Source: Tunturibacter empetritectus (lineage in GTDB: Bacteria; Acidobacteriota; Terriglobia; Terriglobales; Acidobacteriaceae). Taken from it: DNA of 64,000 nucleotides. Under the pieces are notes generated by a model. The model saw nothing but the letters and a program-made list of their open reading frames with translations, searched no databases and had not been told where the DNA came from. Below are positions 1-8,754 of the stretch, piece by piece; positions within the stretch are counted from its first letter, which is position 1, and every line of letters starts with the position of its first letter. The stretch is from NCBI RefSeq assembly GCF_040358985.1, contig NZ_CP132932.1:3782001-3846000 (forward strand), given 5' to 3'. A program made the position numbers and the translations under genes.

Positions 1-1326
1 GAAGGGTGCAATGTGCGCGAAGGCCTTGGCCTGGCGGCGAAGCTTGATCTCGGCAGAGTTGGCGATGTAGAGCCGGGCGCGGTTGTTGCGGACGTTGGTG
101 CGGATATTCCACGCGGTGGCGGGTGCCTGGATGGTGGGGTCGCCGCCGAGGATCATGATGGCCGGCGCGGTCAGCGTGTCCTTCAGGCTGGCGGTACGAT
201 CTGTGGTTCCTGCTAGGGCGCGGGCAAAGGCTACGTAGTCCGCGGTGCGATGGTGATCGATGTTGTTGGTGCCCAGCACGGTGCGAGCGAACTTCTGTAG
301 CAGGTAGGCCTCTTCGTTGGTGGTGCGATTGGAGCCGATGACGCCAATGCTCTTGCCGCCGCGCGTGTCGCGAAGTTCGCGGAGCCTCTTGCCGACGTGG
401 TCGAGTGCAACCTCCCAGCTGACGGGCTTCATCTCGCCGTTGGGCTGGCGAACAAGCGGCTGGGTGATGCGGTCTTCATTGTTGGCAAAGTCGAAGGCGT
501 AGCGGCCCTTGTTGCAGAGGAAGTCGACGTTGATGCCGGATTTGTCGCGGTTGTCGCCGCGGACGATCTCGGAGCCGTCCGTGGTGCTGCGAACGCCGAG
601 GGTGGTCTTGCATCCATCGCCGCAGTGCGTGCAGATGGTCGAGACGTGATTCATCTCCCAGGGCCGCGTCTTGTAGCGATAGGTGCCGGAGGTCAGCGCG
701 CCGACCGGGCAGGCGTCGATGCACATGCCGCACTGCTCGCAGTCCACGTGGGCGAGATCGTCGGGAGACATCTGCGCGGGGACATTTGGGGCGATGACTG
801 AAGAGCTGCCCCGGTTTTGAATGCCGAGAGCAAAGACGTCCATGCCTTCGCCGCACATGCGCACGCAGCGATAACAAAGGATGCAGCGCGGACGATCGAA
901 GTAGACGACGGGGGACCACTTCTGTTCTTCGCGATGGTTCTTGGGTTCGGCGTAGAAGCTGTCGGCCGCGCCATACTTGAAGGTCATGTCCTGCAACTCG
1001 CACTCGCCGCCGGCGTCGCAGACCGGACAGTCGAGGGGATGGTTGCCGAGCAGAAGCTGGAGTGTAGCCTTGCGGGCCTGGGCGATCTCGGGCGACTCGC
1101 TGGTCACGACCATGCCCTCGGCGACCGGCGTGGTGCAGGCGGTCTGGAGCTTCGGCATCTTCTCGATGCGCACGACGCACATCCGGCATGCTGCCTGTAA
1201 CGAGAGGCCGGGGTAGTAGCAGAAGGCTGGGATCTCAATACCGGCGGACTTGCAGGCCTCGAGCAGAAGCGTGCCTGCGGGTGCGGTGATTTTTTTACCG
1301 TCTACGGTAAGGGTTACGTCTGCCAT
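1..1326 (-). CDS. nuoG: NADH-quinone oxidoreductase subunit G, partial (3' end outside window)
   Basis: Iron-sulfur subunit of the peripheral arm of respiratory complex I, passing electrons from NuoF towards the quinone site. The ATG lies at 1326 and the frame is open to base 1, giving 442 residues; the C-terminus is outside the window. Visible cluster ligands: C36, C47, C50, C64 (2Fe-2S ferredoxin domain); H96, C100, C103, C109 (His-ligated 4Fe-4S); C148/C151/C154 (CxxCxxC); a further CEQCGMC group; and a CTHCGDGC motif with a later Cys that resembles the extra N7 cluster of some NuoG proteins. A molybdopterin-oxidoreductase-like fold follows. It is the last gene of the nuo operon in the window and is separated from nuoF by orf124, whereas nuoF and nuoG are normally adjacent. 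Confidence 0.95.
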   Translation of the reverse strand, partial: MADVTLTVDGKKITAPAGTLLLEACKSAGIEIPAFCYYPGLSLQAACRMCVVRIEKMPKLQTACTTPVAEGMVVTSESPEIAQARKATLQLLLGNHPLDCPVCDAGGECELQDMTFKYGAADSFYAEPKNHREEQKWSPVVYFDRPRCILCYRCVRMCGEGMDVFALGIQNRGSSSVIAPNVPAQMSPDDLAHVDCEQCGMCIDACPVGALTSGTYRYKTRPWEMNHVSTICTHCGDGCKTTLGVRSTTDGSEIVRGDNRDKSGINVDFLCNKGRYAFDFANNEDRITQPLVRQPNGEMKPVSWEVALDHVGKRLRELRDTRGGKSIGVIGSNRTTNEEAYLLQKFARTVLGTNNIDHHRTADYVAFARALAGTTDRTASLKDTLTAPAIMILGGDPTIQAPATAWNIRTNVRNNRARLYIANSAEIKLRRQAKAFAHIAPF

Positions 1327-1338
1327 AAAACTCCGATT

Positions 1339-1713
1339 CTACTTAGGGCAATCAATGCTGAAATAGGTGCGACCCTTGATCTGAACGCCGTCAAGTTCGT
1401 AATGTCCTGAGGCCCAGCATGAATCAAGATCCATTACAACCTGCCAAACGATCTGGCCGAAGAATTTTGCCGCCGCTGCTTCATCCAATCCGCAAGCTAC
1501 ATAAATTGGATCGTAAATAGTCCCGGTCCAATCTTTACCGGGAATCCAACTTGAGGTATCTATTTGTCGCCCATGAAACCGTGAAGTAAGTTCGTTATGG
1601 ATTATCGGGAAAGCGTTGGGATTAACTTTGTCCAGTGCCTGACGAAGTGGGCGGTAAGTTTCTTCGTAAGGCACTCTCGTCAATTTTTTCATGCTGGGTA
1701 CATCAAATAGCAT
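1339..1713 (-). CDS. hypothetical protein inserted between nuoF and nuoG
   Basis: Unrecognised 124-residue protein. The ATG at 1713 is one base past the nuoF stop codon; a second in-frame ATG at 1692 (Met-8, followed by KKLTRVPYEE) is an equally possible start and neither has a clear Shine-Dalgarno site. It has no signal peptide and no transmembrane segment; it looks soluble, with several aromatic residues and two cysteines. By hand count the gene is about 48% G+C (145 of 300 bases over 1381-1680), against 67% in a 60-base sample of nuoF (2041-2100). That contrast suggests later acquisition or relaxed selection. It lies on the nuo transcript, 12 bases before the nuoG ATG, so it is probably co-transcribed. 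I cannot assign a function; an accessory role in complex I is only a positional guess. Confidence 0.7.
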   Translation of the reverse strand: MLFDVPSMKKLTRVPYEETYRPLRQALDKVNPNAFPIIHNELTSRFHGRQIDTSSWIPGKDWTGTIYDPIYVACGLDEAAAAKFFGQIVWQVVMDLDSCWASGHYELDGVQIKGRTYFSIDCPK

Positions 1714-1714
1714 T

Positions 1715-3031
1715 TCAGTGCGCTCCGACCAGCTGTTCAACAGTGATGATGGGGGTTCCGGCCTTGTGGCCCTCGATGTAGTCTTCAAACTCTTTGCGGA
1801 ATTTTTTGACGAAGGCGATGGTGGGCATGGCCGCTGCGTCGCCCAGCGGGCAGAAGGTGCGTCCCAGCATGTTCTCGGCGAGATATTGAACGTTGTCGAC
1901 ATCTTTTTTATTGCCGCCACCGTTGTAGACGCGCGTGAGAGTCTTCTTGATCCAGTCCGTACCCTCGCGGCAGGGAATGCACCAGCCGCAGGATTCATGC
2001 TGGTAGAACGCGATGGTGCGAAGCGCGAACTCGACGATGGAGACGGTCTCATCGAGCACCACGATGCCACCCGAGCCGAGCATGGTGCCGGCCTTGCCCA
2101 TCTGGTCGAAGTCAAGGCCCACGTCGATCTCGTCGGCGGTCATGACGGGACAGCTCGATCCGCCGGGGACGACAGCTTTCAGCTTCTTGCCATCCTTAAT
2201 ACCGCCGGCAACCTCGTAGATGGCTCGCTTGAGGTTGTAGCCCATCGGAAGCTCGTAGACTCCGGGGCGTTCGACATGACCGCTGATGCCGAAGAGGCGT
2301 GTGCCGCCGTTGCGTTCGCTGCCAAGCTTGGCATAAGCCTCGCCGCCCATCAGCAGGATGTGCGGCGCGTTGGCGATGGTTTCGGCATTATTGATGACGG
2401 TAGGTCCGCCGTAGAGCCCAACAACGGCAGGGAAGGGAGGCTTAATGCGAGGCACTCCGCGTTTGCCTTCGAGCGACTCCATCAGGGCGGACTCTTCGCC
2501 GACCTCGTATGCTCCTGCTCCGGTCTGGGTGATGATGTCGAAGTCCACGCCGGTGCCGAAGATGTTTTTGCCCAGGAAGCCCTTTGCGTAAGCGTCGGCG
2601 ACGGCCTTCTCGACAATCTTGAGCAGGTAGCGATACTCGCCACGAAGATAGATGAAGCCGAGTTTGGAGCCGATGGCGAGGCCTGCGATCATCGTGCCTT
2701 CAATGACGGCATGAGGATCGTGCAGGAAGAGGACGTGATCCTTGCAGGTGCCCGGTTCGGATTCGTCACCGTTTACCAGCACATACTTCGGCTTTTCAGA
2801 TTGCTTTGGGACGAAGGACCACTTCATGCCGGTCGGGAAACCAGCGCCTCCACGGCCGCGCAGGCCACTGGCCTTCATCTCAGTGATGATCCACTCAGGT
2901 CCTTTAGCGATGGCTTGCTGAACGGCTTTATAGCCATCGAGTTCGACATACTTGTCGATATCGGTTGCGCCCAGGCCGAAGCGGCGGGAGACTACTTTTA
3001 CCTCATCGGGGTGCGAGACGAGTGATGGCAT
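1715..3031 (-). CDS. nuoF: NADH-quinone oxidoreductase subunit F
   Basis: NADH-binding flavoprotein of complex I: it oxidises NADH through FMN and hands electrons to its own 4Fe-4S cluster. The 438 residues are the usual family length. Visible are the glycine-rich stretch GLRGRGGAGFPTG near residues 54-66 (nucleotide/FMN site), the LVNGDESEPGT region, and C-terminal cluster ligands in ESCGWCIPCREG plus a later FCPLGD cysteine. The ATG directly follows the nuoE stop codon with no gap, so the two are translationally coupled; the soluble NADH-dehydrogenase module is NuoE, NuoF and NuoG. A 444-codon open frame on the opposite strand is a shadow caused by high GC3. Confidence 0.97.
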   Translation of the reverse strand: MPSLVSHPDEVKVVSRRFGLGATDIDKYVELDGYKAVQQAIAKGPEWIITEMKASGLRGRGGAGFPTGMKWSFVPKQSEKPKYVLVNGDESEPGTCKDHVLFLHDPHAVIEGTMIAGLAIGSKLGFIYLRGEYRYLLKIVEKAVADAYAKGFLGKNIFGTGVDFDIITQTGAGAYEVGEESALMESLEGKRGVPRIKPPFPAVVGLYGGPTVINNAETIANAPHILLMGGEAYAKLGSERNGGTRLFGISGHVERPGVYELPMGYNLKRAIYEVAGGIKDGKKLKAVVPGGSSCPVMTADEIDVGLDFDQMGKAGTMLGSGGIVVLDETVSIVEFALRTIAFYQHESCGWCIPCREGTDWIKKTLTRVYNGGGNKKDVDNVQYLAENMLGRTFCPLGDAAAMPTIAFVKKFRKEFEDYIEGHKAGTPIITVEQLVGAH

Positions 3032-3556
3032 CTACTTCACGTCCTTTCCCGTCGCGTCGAAACTCAGCCCGTCGCGATACATCTGAAACAGAACGTCGAC
3101 TTTTTCGGTGGTGAGGTCGTCGTGGAAGTCGTAGTTGATCTGGATAGCTGGCGCCCAGCAGCAAGCGCCGATGCATTCAACCTCTTCCAGCGAGAAGACG
3201 CCGTCTGGTGTCGTGCCTTTGTGGCCGATGCCGAGCTTGTGCTTGCAGTGGTCAAGGATCTCGTACCCACCGCGCAGCATGCAGGAGATATTGGTGCAGA
3301 CCTGCACGTTGTACTTGCCCGCGGGCTTGGTGCGCAGCATGGAGTAGTACGAAAGCACATTGCGTACGTCCAACTCCAGAAGGTCGATGCGCTGTGCGAT
3401 TTCGGAGATGACGGCGTCGGAGATATAGCCGATCTCATCCTGTGCGTAGAGCAGCATCGGCACAAGCGCCGACCGCTTGAGCGGGTAGATAGTGACGAGA
3501 TGGTCAAAGCGTGCGGCCGTCTCTGGCGAAAAGATCGTATTGGCTATTTCACTCAC
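3032..3556 (-). CDS. nuoE: NADH-quinone oxidoreductase subunit E
   Basis: The 24-kDa 2Fe-2S subunit of complex I, with a thioredoxin-like fold, paired with NuoF in the NADH-oxidising module. It has 174 residues, normal for the family. The four expected cluster ligands are visible as CTNISC in the middle and ECIGACC in the C-terminal half. Its start overlaps the last eight bases of orf100 and its stop abuts the nuoF ATG, so translation of orf100, nuoE and nuoF is probably coupled. Confidence 0.96.
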   Translation of the reverse strand: MSEIANTIFSPETAARFDHLVTIYPLKRSALVPMLLYAQDEIGYISDAVISEIAQRIDLLELDVRNVLSYYSMLRTKPAGKYNVQVCTNISCMLRGGYEILDHCKHKLGIGHKGTTPDGVFSLEEVECIGACCWAPAIQINYDFHDDLTTEKVDVLFQMYRDGLSFDATGKDVK

Positions 3557-3851
3557 TCTGCATCATCTCCCGCGCCAGCCTCTCAGCGGCAAGGTCCATC
3601 TCTTCGGCGATACCGTTCAGTTTGACCGTTCCGTCCTCCTGCATATTGAAGGCAGAGCGGCTTCCATCACTTGATTCCATCGTCTCGTGCGTGAAGCGAA
3701 GCCAGCGGCTGGCCACACGAAGTGTAATCTCTTCTGCTCCCACTTCAACTACTGCATGGTGCTTGCTGTTCATTCCGTGGGCGGCGGCGTAAGAGCGAAG
3801 CAGCGAGGCCCACGAGGTCCAAAGTTCAGCTCTGAGGCGTGCTTCAAGCAT
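3549..3851 (-). CDS. small hypothetical protein between nuoD and nuoE
   Basis: A 100-residue protein of unknown function. The ATG is six bases after the nuoD stop and the stop lies eight bases inside nuoE, which argues for a real, co-translated gene. It has no signal peptide or transmembrane helix. The N-terminal half is mostly helical in composition (LRAELWTSWASLLRSYAAAH), the middle resembles beta strands (VVEVGAEEITLRV), and the end is an acidic helix. No catalytic motif or metal-binding cysteines are seen. Candidates are an assembly factor or accessory subunit of complex I, judged from position alone. Confidence 0.75.
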   Translation of the reverse strand: MLEARLRAELWTSWASLLRSYAAAHGMNSKHHAVVEVGAEEITLRVASRWLRFTHETMESSDGSRSAFNMQEDGTVKLNGIAEEMDLAAERLAREMMQSE

Positions 3852-3857
3852 CAGAGG

Positions 3858-5126
3858 TTAGCGGTCGATCTCGCCTAGAACGATATCGATCGATCCGATG
3901 ACGGCGACGACATCGGCGAGGAGGCGGCCTTTGCACATGGTTTCGAGTGCTTGCAGGGTTGCGAATCCCGGATTGCGCATGTGGACGCGGTAGGGTTTGG
4001 CGGTGCCATCGGAGACAACGTAGTAGTTCATCATGCCGTGCGGTGCTTCGACGGAGCTGGTCGCCTCACCTGCCGGAACACCAAAGCCTTCCGTCACAAT
4101 CTTGAAGTGATGGATGAGGGACTCCATCTGAGTCTTCATCTGCTCGCGATTCGGGAGGATGATCTTCGGTGCATCCGCGACGATGTGTCCTTCAGGAAGG
4201 CCATCGAGCGCCTGCAGGCAGATCTTGACCGACTCGCGGAACTCCTGCATGCGAACGATGTAGCGCGCCCAAACGTCGCCGACATCAGAGACCGGTACGT
4301 TGAACTGAAACTTCTCGTAGCCCGAGTAAGGCATATCCCGGCGAACATCGAAGTCGACTCCAGAGGCTCGCAGCGGGGGGCCGGTGACGCCCAGCGCAAT
4401 CGCGTCTGCGGCTGAGAGGTAGCCCACGCCCTTCAGGCGATTCATCCAGATGGGGTTGGTCTGCAGCAGACCCTCATACTCCTCCACGTGGGCAGGGAAG
4501 TTCTTGAGGAAGGTGCGGATCTTGTCGTAGATATCCCGCGGCGGCTCCAGGCTAAGGCCGCCGACGCGGACGTAGCTCGTCATCATGCGCTGGCCGGCGA
4601 CCGCTTCAAAGATGCGCAGCAGATCCTCGCGCTCGCGGAAGCAGTAGAGGAAGACGGTGAGAGCGCCGATGTCCATGGCGTGGGTGCCAAGCCAGACCAG
4701 GTGTGACTGAATGCGCGTCAGCTCGTTGAAGAGGACGCGGAGATACTGTGCGCGTTCGGGAATCTCGAGCCCCAACAACTTCTCCACTGCAAGGCAGTAG
4801 GCGAGATTGTTGGTCATGGGACAGAGATAGTCGATGCGGTCGGTCATGGGGACGACCTGCTGGTAGAACTTGGCCTCGCAGGTCTTCTCGATGCCAGTGT
4901 GAAGATAGCCGATGTCCGGAGCCAGCCCGACGATGGTCTCGCCGTCGACCTCGATGACGAGGCGCAGAACACCGTGGGTCGAAGGATGCTGCGGACCCAT
5001 GTTGATGATCATGGTCTGATCTTTGGACGGCGGATTCTGTCGATTTCGTGCGGAGTTGGCGATGAGATCGTCAATGCCCGGATCGATCGCTGCCACGCCG
5101 GTAAGTTCTTCAACAGGGGGAGTCAT
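3858..5126 (-). CDS. nuoD: NADH-quinone oxidoreductase subunit D
   Basis: The 49-kDa subunit of complex I, related to the large subunit of [NiFe]-hydrogenases and forming the quinone-reaction cavity together with NuoB. It has 422 residues. The motif GPQHPSTHGVLR near residues 44-55 and the C-terminal DIVLGEIDR are typical. The ATG at 5126 overlaps the nuoC stop codon by one base. NuoC and NuoD are separate proteins here rather than the fused NuoCD of E. coli. Confidence 0.97.
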   Translation of the reverse strand: MTPPVEELTGVAAIDPGIDDLIANSARNRQNPPSKDQTMIINMGPQHPSTHGVLRLVIEVDGETIVGLAPDIGYLHTGIEKTCEAKFYQQVVPMTDRIDYLCPMTNNLAYCLAVEKLLGLEIPERAQYLRVLFNELTRIQSHLVWLGTHAMDIGALTVFLYCFREREDLLRIFEAVAGQRMMTSYVRVGGLSLEPPRDIYDKIRTFLKNFPAHVEEYEGLLQTNPIWMNRLKGVGYLSAADAIALGVTGPPLRASGVDFDVRRDMPYSGYEKFQFNVPVSDVGDVWARYIVRMQEFRESVKICLQALDGLPEGHIVADAPKIILPNREQMKTQMESLIHHFKIVTEGFGVPAGEATSSVEAPHGMMNYYVVSDGTAKPYRVHMRNPGFATLQALETMCKGRLLADVVAVIGSIDIVLGEIDR

Positions 5127-5617
5127 TAGCGGTAGCCCTCCACGGGGTAGTCCTTGCGTAATGGATGCCCCTTCCAGTCTTCCGGCATCATGATTCGGCG
5201 AAGATTAGGATGGCCACCGAAGTGAACTCCAAAGAGATCGAAGACTTCTCGCTCGTAGAAGTTGGCAGAGGGCCATACCGACGTGATGCTGTCGAGCGAG
5301 GCATCTTCTCCATCAAGACGAACGACGAGGCGCAGACGCTCTTTCAACTTGTGCGAAAGGATACTGTAAGAGATCTGGAAGCGTGGTTCAGAGGGGTACC
5401 AGTCGACAGCGGTGACATCCTCAAGGAAGTTGTATCCAGCTTGCTGGACGGCTTTCGCTGCGGAGACGATGCTCTCACGAGCCACGGTGATGGTGAGCTC
5501 GGCGCGGTCGAACTTGGCGTCAGTCGCAAGGTCGGCCAGAGCTTTCACGGCGGCGTTTTCAGGATGCGCCTCGAAGACGGCCTGTTTGCCCTTGATGGCA
5601 GAGGCTGGATCGTACAT
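5126..5617 (-). CDS. nuoC: NADH-quinone oxidoreductase subunit C
   Basis: The 30-kDa subunit of the connecting module of complex I. It has 163 residues, with the family signature ANFYEREVFDLFGVHFGGHP near the C-terminus followed by LRRIMMPEDWKGHPLRKDYP. Its ATG overlaps the nuoA stop codon by one base, so nuoA and nuoC are directly coupled. In most nuo operons nuoB lies between these two genes; here there is no room for it. Confidence 0.97.
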   Translation of the reverse strand: MYDPASAIKGKQAVFEAHPENAAVKALADLATDAKFDRAELTITVARESIVSAAKAVQQAGYNFLEDVTAVDWYPSEPRFQISYSILSHKLKERLRLVVRLDGEDASLDSITSVWPSANFYEREVFDLFGVHFGGHPNLRRIMMPEDWKGHPLRKDYPVEGYR

Positions 5618-6057
5618 TAGAGGTCTCCCTTATCGTTCGCCCAGTCCAGGATGCCCTTCTTCCAAACATAGAAAAGGCCTACTGCGACGAAGCCGAGATA
5701 GACGAGCATCTCGTAGAAGCCGAACATGCGCGAGCCGGTAATCGCTGGCAGGCGACGGAAGATTACAGCCCAGGGAAGCATGAAGACGGCTTCAACATCG
5801 AACAGGATGAAGAGCATCGCAACCATGTAGAAGCGGACGGTGAAGCGGCCACGAGCGTCGCCCACCGGCTCCATGCCGCACTCGTAGGCTCCGGCCTTGG
5901 TGCGCGAGTTTTTGTGTTTTCCGATGAAAAAAGAGGCGCCCACCATGCCCAAAGCGAGTCCGAGGGCGGCCAGGACCTGAAGCACGAGTGGAAGGTAGTT
6001 CCAGATGTAGGGGTAACTGTGCATGGCCATCTTCGACTCTAAGATTGCGGCTGGCAA
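5617..6057 (-). CDS. nuoA: NADH-quinone oxidoreductase subunit A
   Basis: Small membrane subunit of complex I with three transmembrane helices, part of the junction between membrane and peripheral arms. The signature YECGMEPVGDARGRFTVRFY and FILFDVEAVF are present. It has up to 146 residues; internal Mets at residues 10 and 12 (about 6030 and 6024) are alternative starts nearer to the typical N-terminus. The gene is 30 bases downstream of the prepilin peptidase gene on the same strand, so nuo transcription may begin upstream of that gene. Confidence 0.95.
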   Translation of the reverse strand: MPAAILESKMAMHSYPYIWNYLPLVLQVLAALGLALGMVGASFFIGKHKNSRTKAGAYECGMEPVGDARGRFTVRFYMVAMLFILFDVEAVFMLPWAVIFRRLPAITGSRMFGFYEMLVYLGFVAVGLFYVWKKGILDWANDKGDL

Positions 6058-6087
6058 GTGTCAAGTGATTGTCACGACGATGTGCGG

Positions 6088-7050
6088 CTATCGAAGGAGA
6101 GCTATGTACATGTTGATCAGACGATTACCGAAAAGTGCGCTGATTAGTCCACCGATCGAAAGAAAGCTTCCGAAGGCGAGTCTGGAAATAGCTCCTGCCC
6201 TGCCGCGCACCAGAAGGATGACTCCATAGACCGCAGCCGCTAATGTTCCAAGAAAGAGGGAGAGGACCGCAGGCCAGAAGCCGAGAAACGCCGCGATCAT
6301 GGCGAGCAGTTTGACGTCGCCGAGGCCCATGCCGTCGCGATGGCGGACTGCCTTGTAGAGCCAGCGGATGAGGAGGAGCAGGAGCGCTACTCCGCAGACC
6401 GCAGCAATGCGACCGAAGATCAGGCTCTCCGGGCCGGTAAAGAAGAGATTGCCGCGATCGGTTACTCCGCCAGGACTAGTCAGTTGAATGTGATGATTGC
6501 TGAGGACCACCTGGTCTTCGTTTGGGCCGAGGAAGAGGGCCTGCGTACAAACGAGAAAGAGAGCGATGGCGATGCCACCGAGCGTGAAGGAGTCAGGCAA
6601 GATCATGGTCTGCCAATCCATGACCATGAGGCCGATGAGCAGAAAGCCGAGGACGAGAAGTGAAAATCCGTAGATGTATTCGTTGGCGATCTGTTCCGTC
6701 ATGTACGGGCCTACCTGGCCATTGTGTTGGTTCATTGCTGAGATCCAGTAGTAGACCGAGATGAAAGTGAACCAAAGAGCCACGGATAGTTCAATGACGG
6801 GATAAAGCCAAGGAATAGCCTGTTTGCAGTCCCGGCAACGACGACGAAGAACTATCCAACTTATAAGTGGAACATTGTCGTACCAGCGAATTGGCACTCC
6901 GCACTCAGGGCACCGAGAGCGTGGATGGACGACCGACTCACGCTGCGGGAGGCGCGAGATACAGACGTTGAGGAAGCTGCCGAAGAGAAGTCCAAGTACA
7001 AACGCTAAGAAGATAATGATGCCGGGCACAGGAAGAGTATACGGTTTCAA
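6088..7050 (-). CDS. pilD: prepilin peptidase (type IV leader peptidase)
   Basis: Integral membrane aspartyl protease that cleaves and N-methylates type IV prepilins and pseudopilins. It has 320 residues. The N-terminal FGSFLNVC motif (residues 23-30) and zinc-binding pairs C47/C50 and C72/C75 mark the bifunctional peptidase/methylase form. The catalytic aspartates are probably D145 in MVMDWQ and D245 in GLGDVK. About eight hydrophobic segments follow. No pilin genes are nearby; the gene instead sits immediately upstream of nuoA, so the two functions may share a transcript. Confidence 0.93.
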   Translation of the reverse strand: MKPYTLPVPGIIIFLAFVLGLLFGSFLNVCISRLPQRESVVHPRSRCPECGVPIRWYDNVPLISWIVLRRRCRDCKQAIPWLYPVIELSVALWFTFISVYYWISAMNQHNGQVGPYMTEQIANEYIYGFSLLVLGFLLIGLMVMDWQTMILPDSFTLGGIAIALFLVCTQALFLGPNEDQVVLSNHHIQLTSPGGVTDRGNLFFTGPESLIFGRIAAVCGVALLLLLIRWLYKAVRHRDGMGLGDVKLLAMIAAFLGFWPAVLSLFLGTLAAAVYGVILLVRGRAGAISRLAFGSFLSIGGLISALFGNRLINMYIALLR

Positions 7051-7145
7051 GGCCGCGCTTACAGAATAGCTAGGAGGCGTAAATACGGACCTAAGTTACT
7101 TCCTTCAAAGACGTTGCACCAGAAAAGTATAGGTAGGCGTGATGC

Positions 7146-8630
7146 CTAGAAGTCCACGTGCATGCGGACCGATTCGACCAGCACCGGCCCTCGATCCTGA
7201 TTGTAGCCAGGATGTTCGATGAATTGAAGATCGAGCGCATAGTAGATTCCCCGCCAGGTGTGCAGGTTGTAGTAGCTCTCGAGGATGTCCTCGCGCGCGT
7301 AGTTCAGCTTGCCGTCGCCCAGCAAAAACCCCAGACCGCCCAGCTTCAGATAATCCTGATGATCTTTTTTGATGGCGTTCGTGACGAAGACTAAGCCCAG
7401 CTTGTCGTTAGGACGAGACCACCTGCGGCCAGAGTAGTCGCCACCAAACTCCAGTGTCTGATCCACTTCGGTATAAGCGAAGGACTCGTGCTGGCCCTCA
7501 TTCCATCCGAAACGGCCAAACATCCGTATGTCCCTGGTGAGTTCCTGTTCGAAGTTCAAGGCGAAGCCGTACTTCACCGCGCTGAACTTCTCAACATTCT
7601 GGATGACTGGCCGCGTGCCTTCGCCGGCAAGAAAAGCCTTATTGGCGTCGCGATATAAGCCCATGTGGGCGTGATTGACATAACTCAGCACGCGGACCGT
7701 GCCTTTGCGCTCAGGCGAGAGCATGCGGCCAAGGAGAGGCTTGCGCAGCTCGAACTCCCAGTTCTGTCCGCTGGCACGACGGAGAGCCCAGTCTAGATCG
7801 ATCCCGTTAACTACGGTTGGCATCAGCGCAAGGGCATACCGCACGGACCAGGCCTTGTCGTCGTACTCGCTGACGATGCCGTAGGTGTAGCCGCGCGTGT
7901 CGGCCGCGTAGTCCCACGCGCCGTTGTTGTCCACCGTCCAGTTCATGAACTGAAGATGGCTGTCGCTGCCGATGCTGTTGATGTCGAGAAAGTCGGGCAG
8001 GCTCATCTTGCCCACGTGAAACTCCAGCCGGCGCTCCGGTAGCTCCGTGCCAGGATAAAACTGTGACTGAGCATTTTCCACGAGCTTGCTGGTGAAGCCG
8101 ATCGTCTGATGGAGTTGCACGCGAGCCATGTACGGCGTCGAACCGAGGTTCGGATTGCGCACCACATCGAGATTCGTGAAGCCCGCTAGTCCCAGCGCCT
8201 CGCTGTCGCCCCGGCCGCCCGCAGATTCGAGGTCGAAGAGGGCGTCCAGCGCGAACTTCGGATCAGTGATGACTCGCGCACCTAGAAAAAGCGTGCCGAG
8301 CAGGGATGTCTTATATTCCCCTCGGGACAGCAGGCTGTTGACGCCCTCGTAGGGCGAATGGAACGGCCCATGCGCCTGAAAGATGATGTTGGCCTGCCCG
8401 CCGATGAAGAATCGCGAGTGCTCCCAGTGTGGAAACATGGTGGGCGAGTCGGTTTCACTAGTGTCTGGAACAGGAGTGACCGGAGCAGGAGTGACCGGAG
8501 CAGGAGCATCGATCTGGGGTGCCGCGGTCGTCTCTGTGGCGAGCTGTGTCTGGGCCGCCAAGAACGTGGAGGCTGATAGCCACATGCATGCGCCCGCAAG
8601 CAGGCAAGTCCGGTTGAGTTTTCCTGTCAT
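7146..8630 (-). CDS. carbohydrate-selective porin, OprB-like family
   Basis: Outer-membrane beta-barrel. The ATG at 8630 was chosen because it precedes a clean signal peptide (basic KLNR, then a hydrophobic stretch ending ASTFLAAQ); an upstream in-frame start would place unrelated residues before it. The mature protein of about 470 residues starts with a proline/threonine-rich spacer containing a repeated PAPVT unit, then shows OprB-like features: GGQANIIFQ, SPYEGVNSL, TLFLGARV, and a C-terminus ending in phenylalanine as expected for BAM-inserted barrels. It is divergent from a CsoR/RcnR-type metal regulator with an operator-like palindrome between them, so its expression may respond to a metal ion. 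The transported substrate cannot be read from sequence. Confidence 0.8.
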   Translation of the reverse strand: MTGKLNRTCLLAGACMWLSASTFLAAQTQLATETTAAPQIDAPAPVTPAPVTPVPDTSETDSPTMFPHWEHSRFFIGGQANIIFQAHGPFHSPYEGVNSLLSRGEYKTSLLGTLFLGARVITDPKFALDALFDLESAGGRGDSEALGLAGFTNLDVVRNPNLGSTPYMARVQLHQTIGFTSKLVENAQSQFYPGTELPERRLEFHVGKMSLPDFLDINSIGSDSHLQFMNWTVDNNGAWDYAADTRGYTYGIVSEYDDKAWSVRYALALMPTVVNGIDLDWALRRASGQNWEFELRKPLLGRMLSPERKGTVRVLSYVNHAHMGLYRDANKAFLAGEGTRPVIQNVEKFSAVKYGFALNFEQELTRDIRMFGRFGWNEGQHESFAYTEVDQTLEFGGDYSGRRWSRPNDKLGLVFVTNAIKKDHQDYLKLGGLGFLLGDGKLNYAREDILESYYNLHTWRGIYYALDLQFIEHPGYNQDRGPVLVESVRMHVDF

Positions 8631-8754
8631 GGAACTGTTATCTTCAGGCCTGAAAGTGAATAGAGTGCAAATTTGCCAGGCGGGTTGAACCCTTTCGAAA
8701 GGTTGAGCGGCTCTGATTGAGAGATGGCCCCCATACTGAATCGGCCTGACATAG

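Noticed and set aside
1691..3025. Long open frame (444 codons) on the plus strand opposite nuoF
   Set aside because: It mirrors nuoF codons and is explained by high GC3; nuoF on the minus strand is a clear gene and the plus-strand product has no family features.
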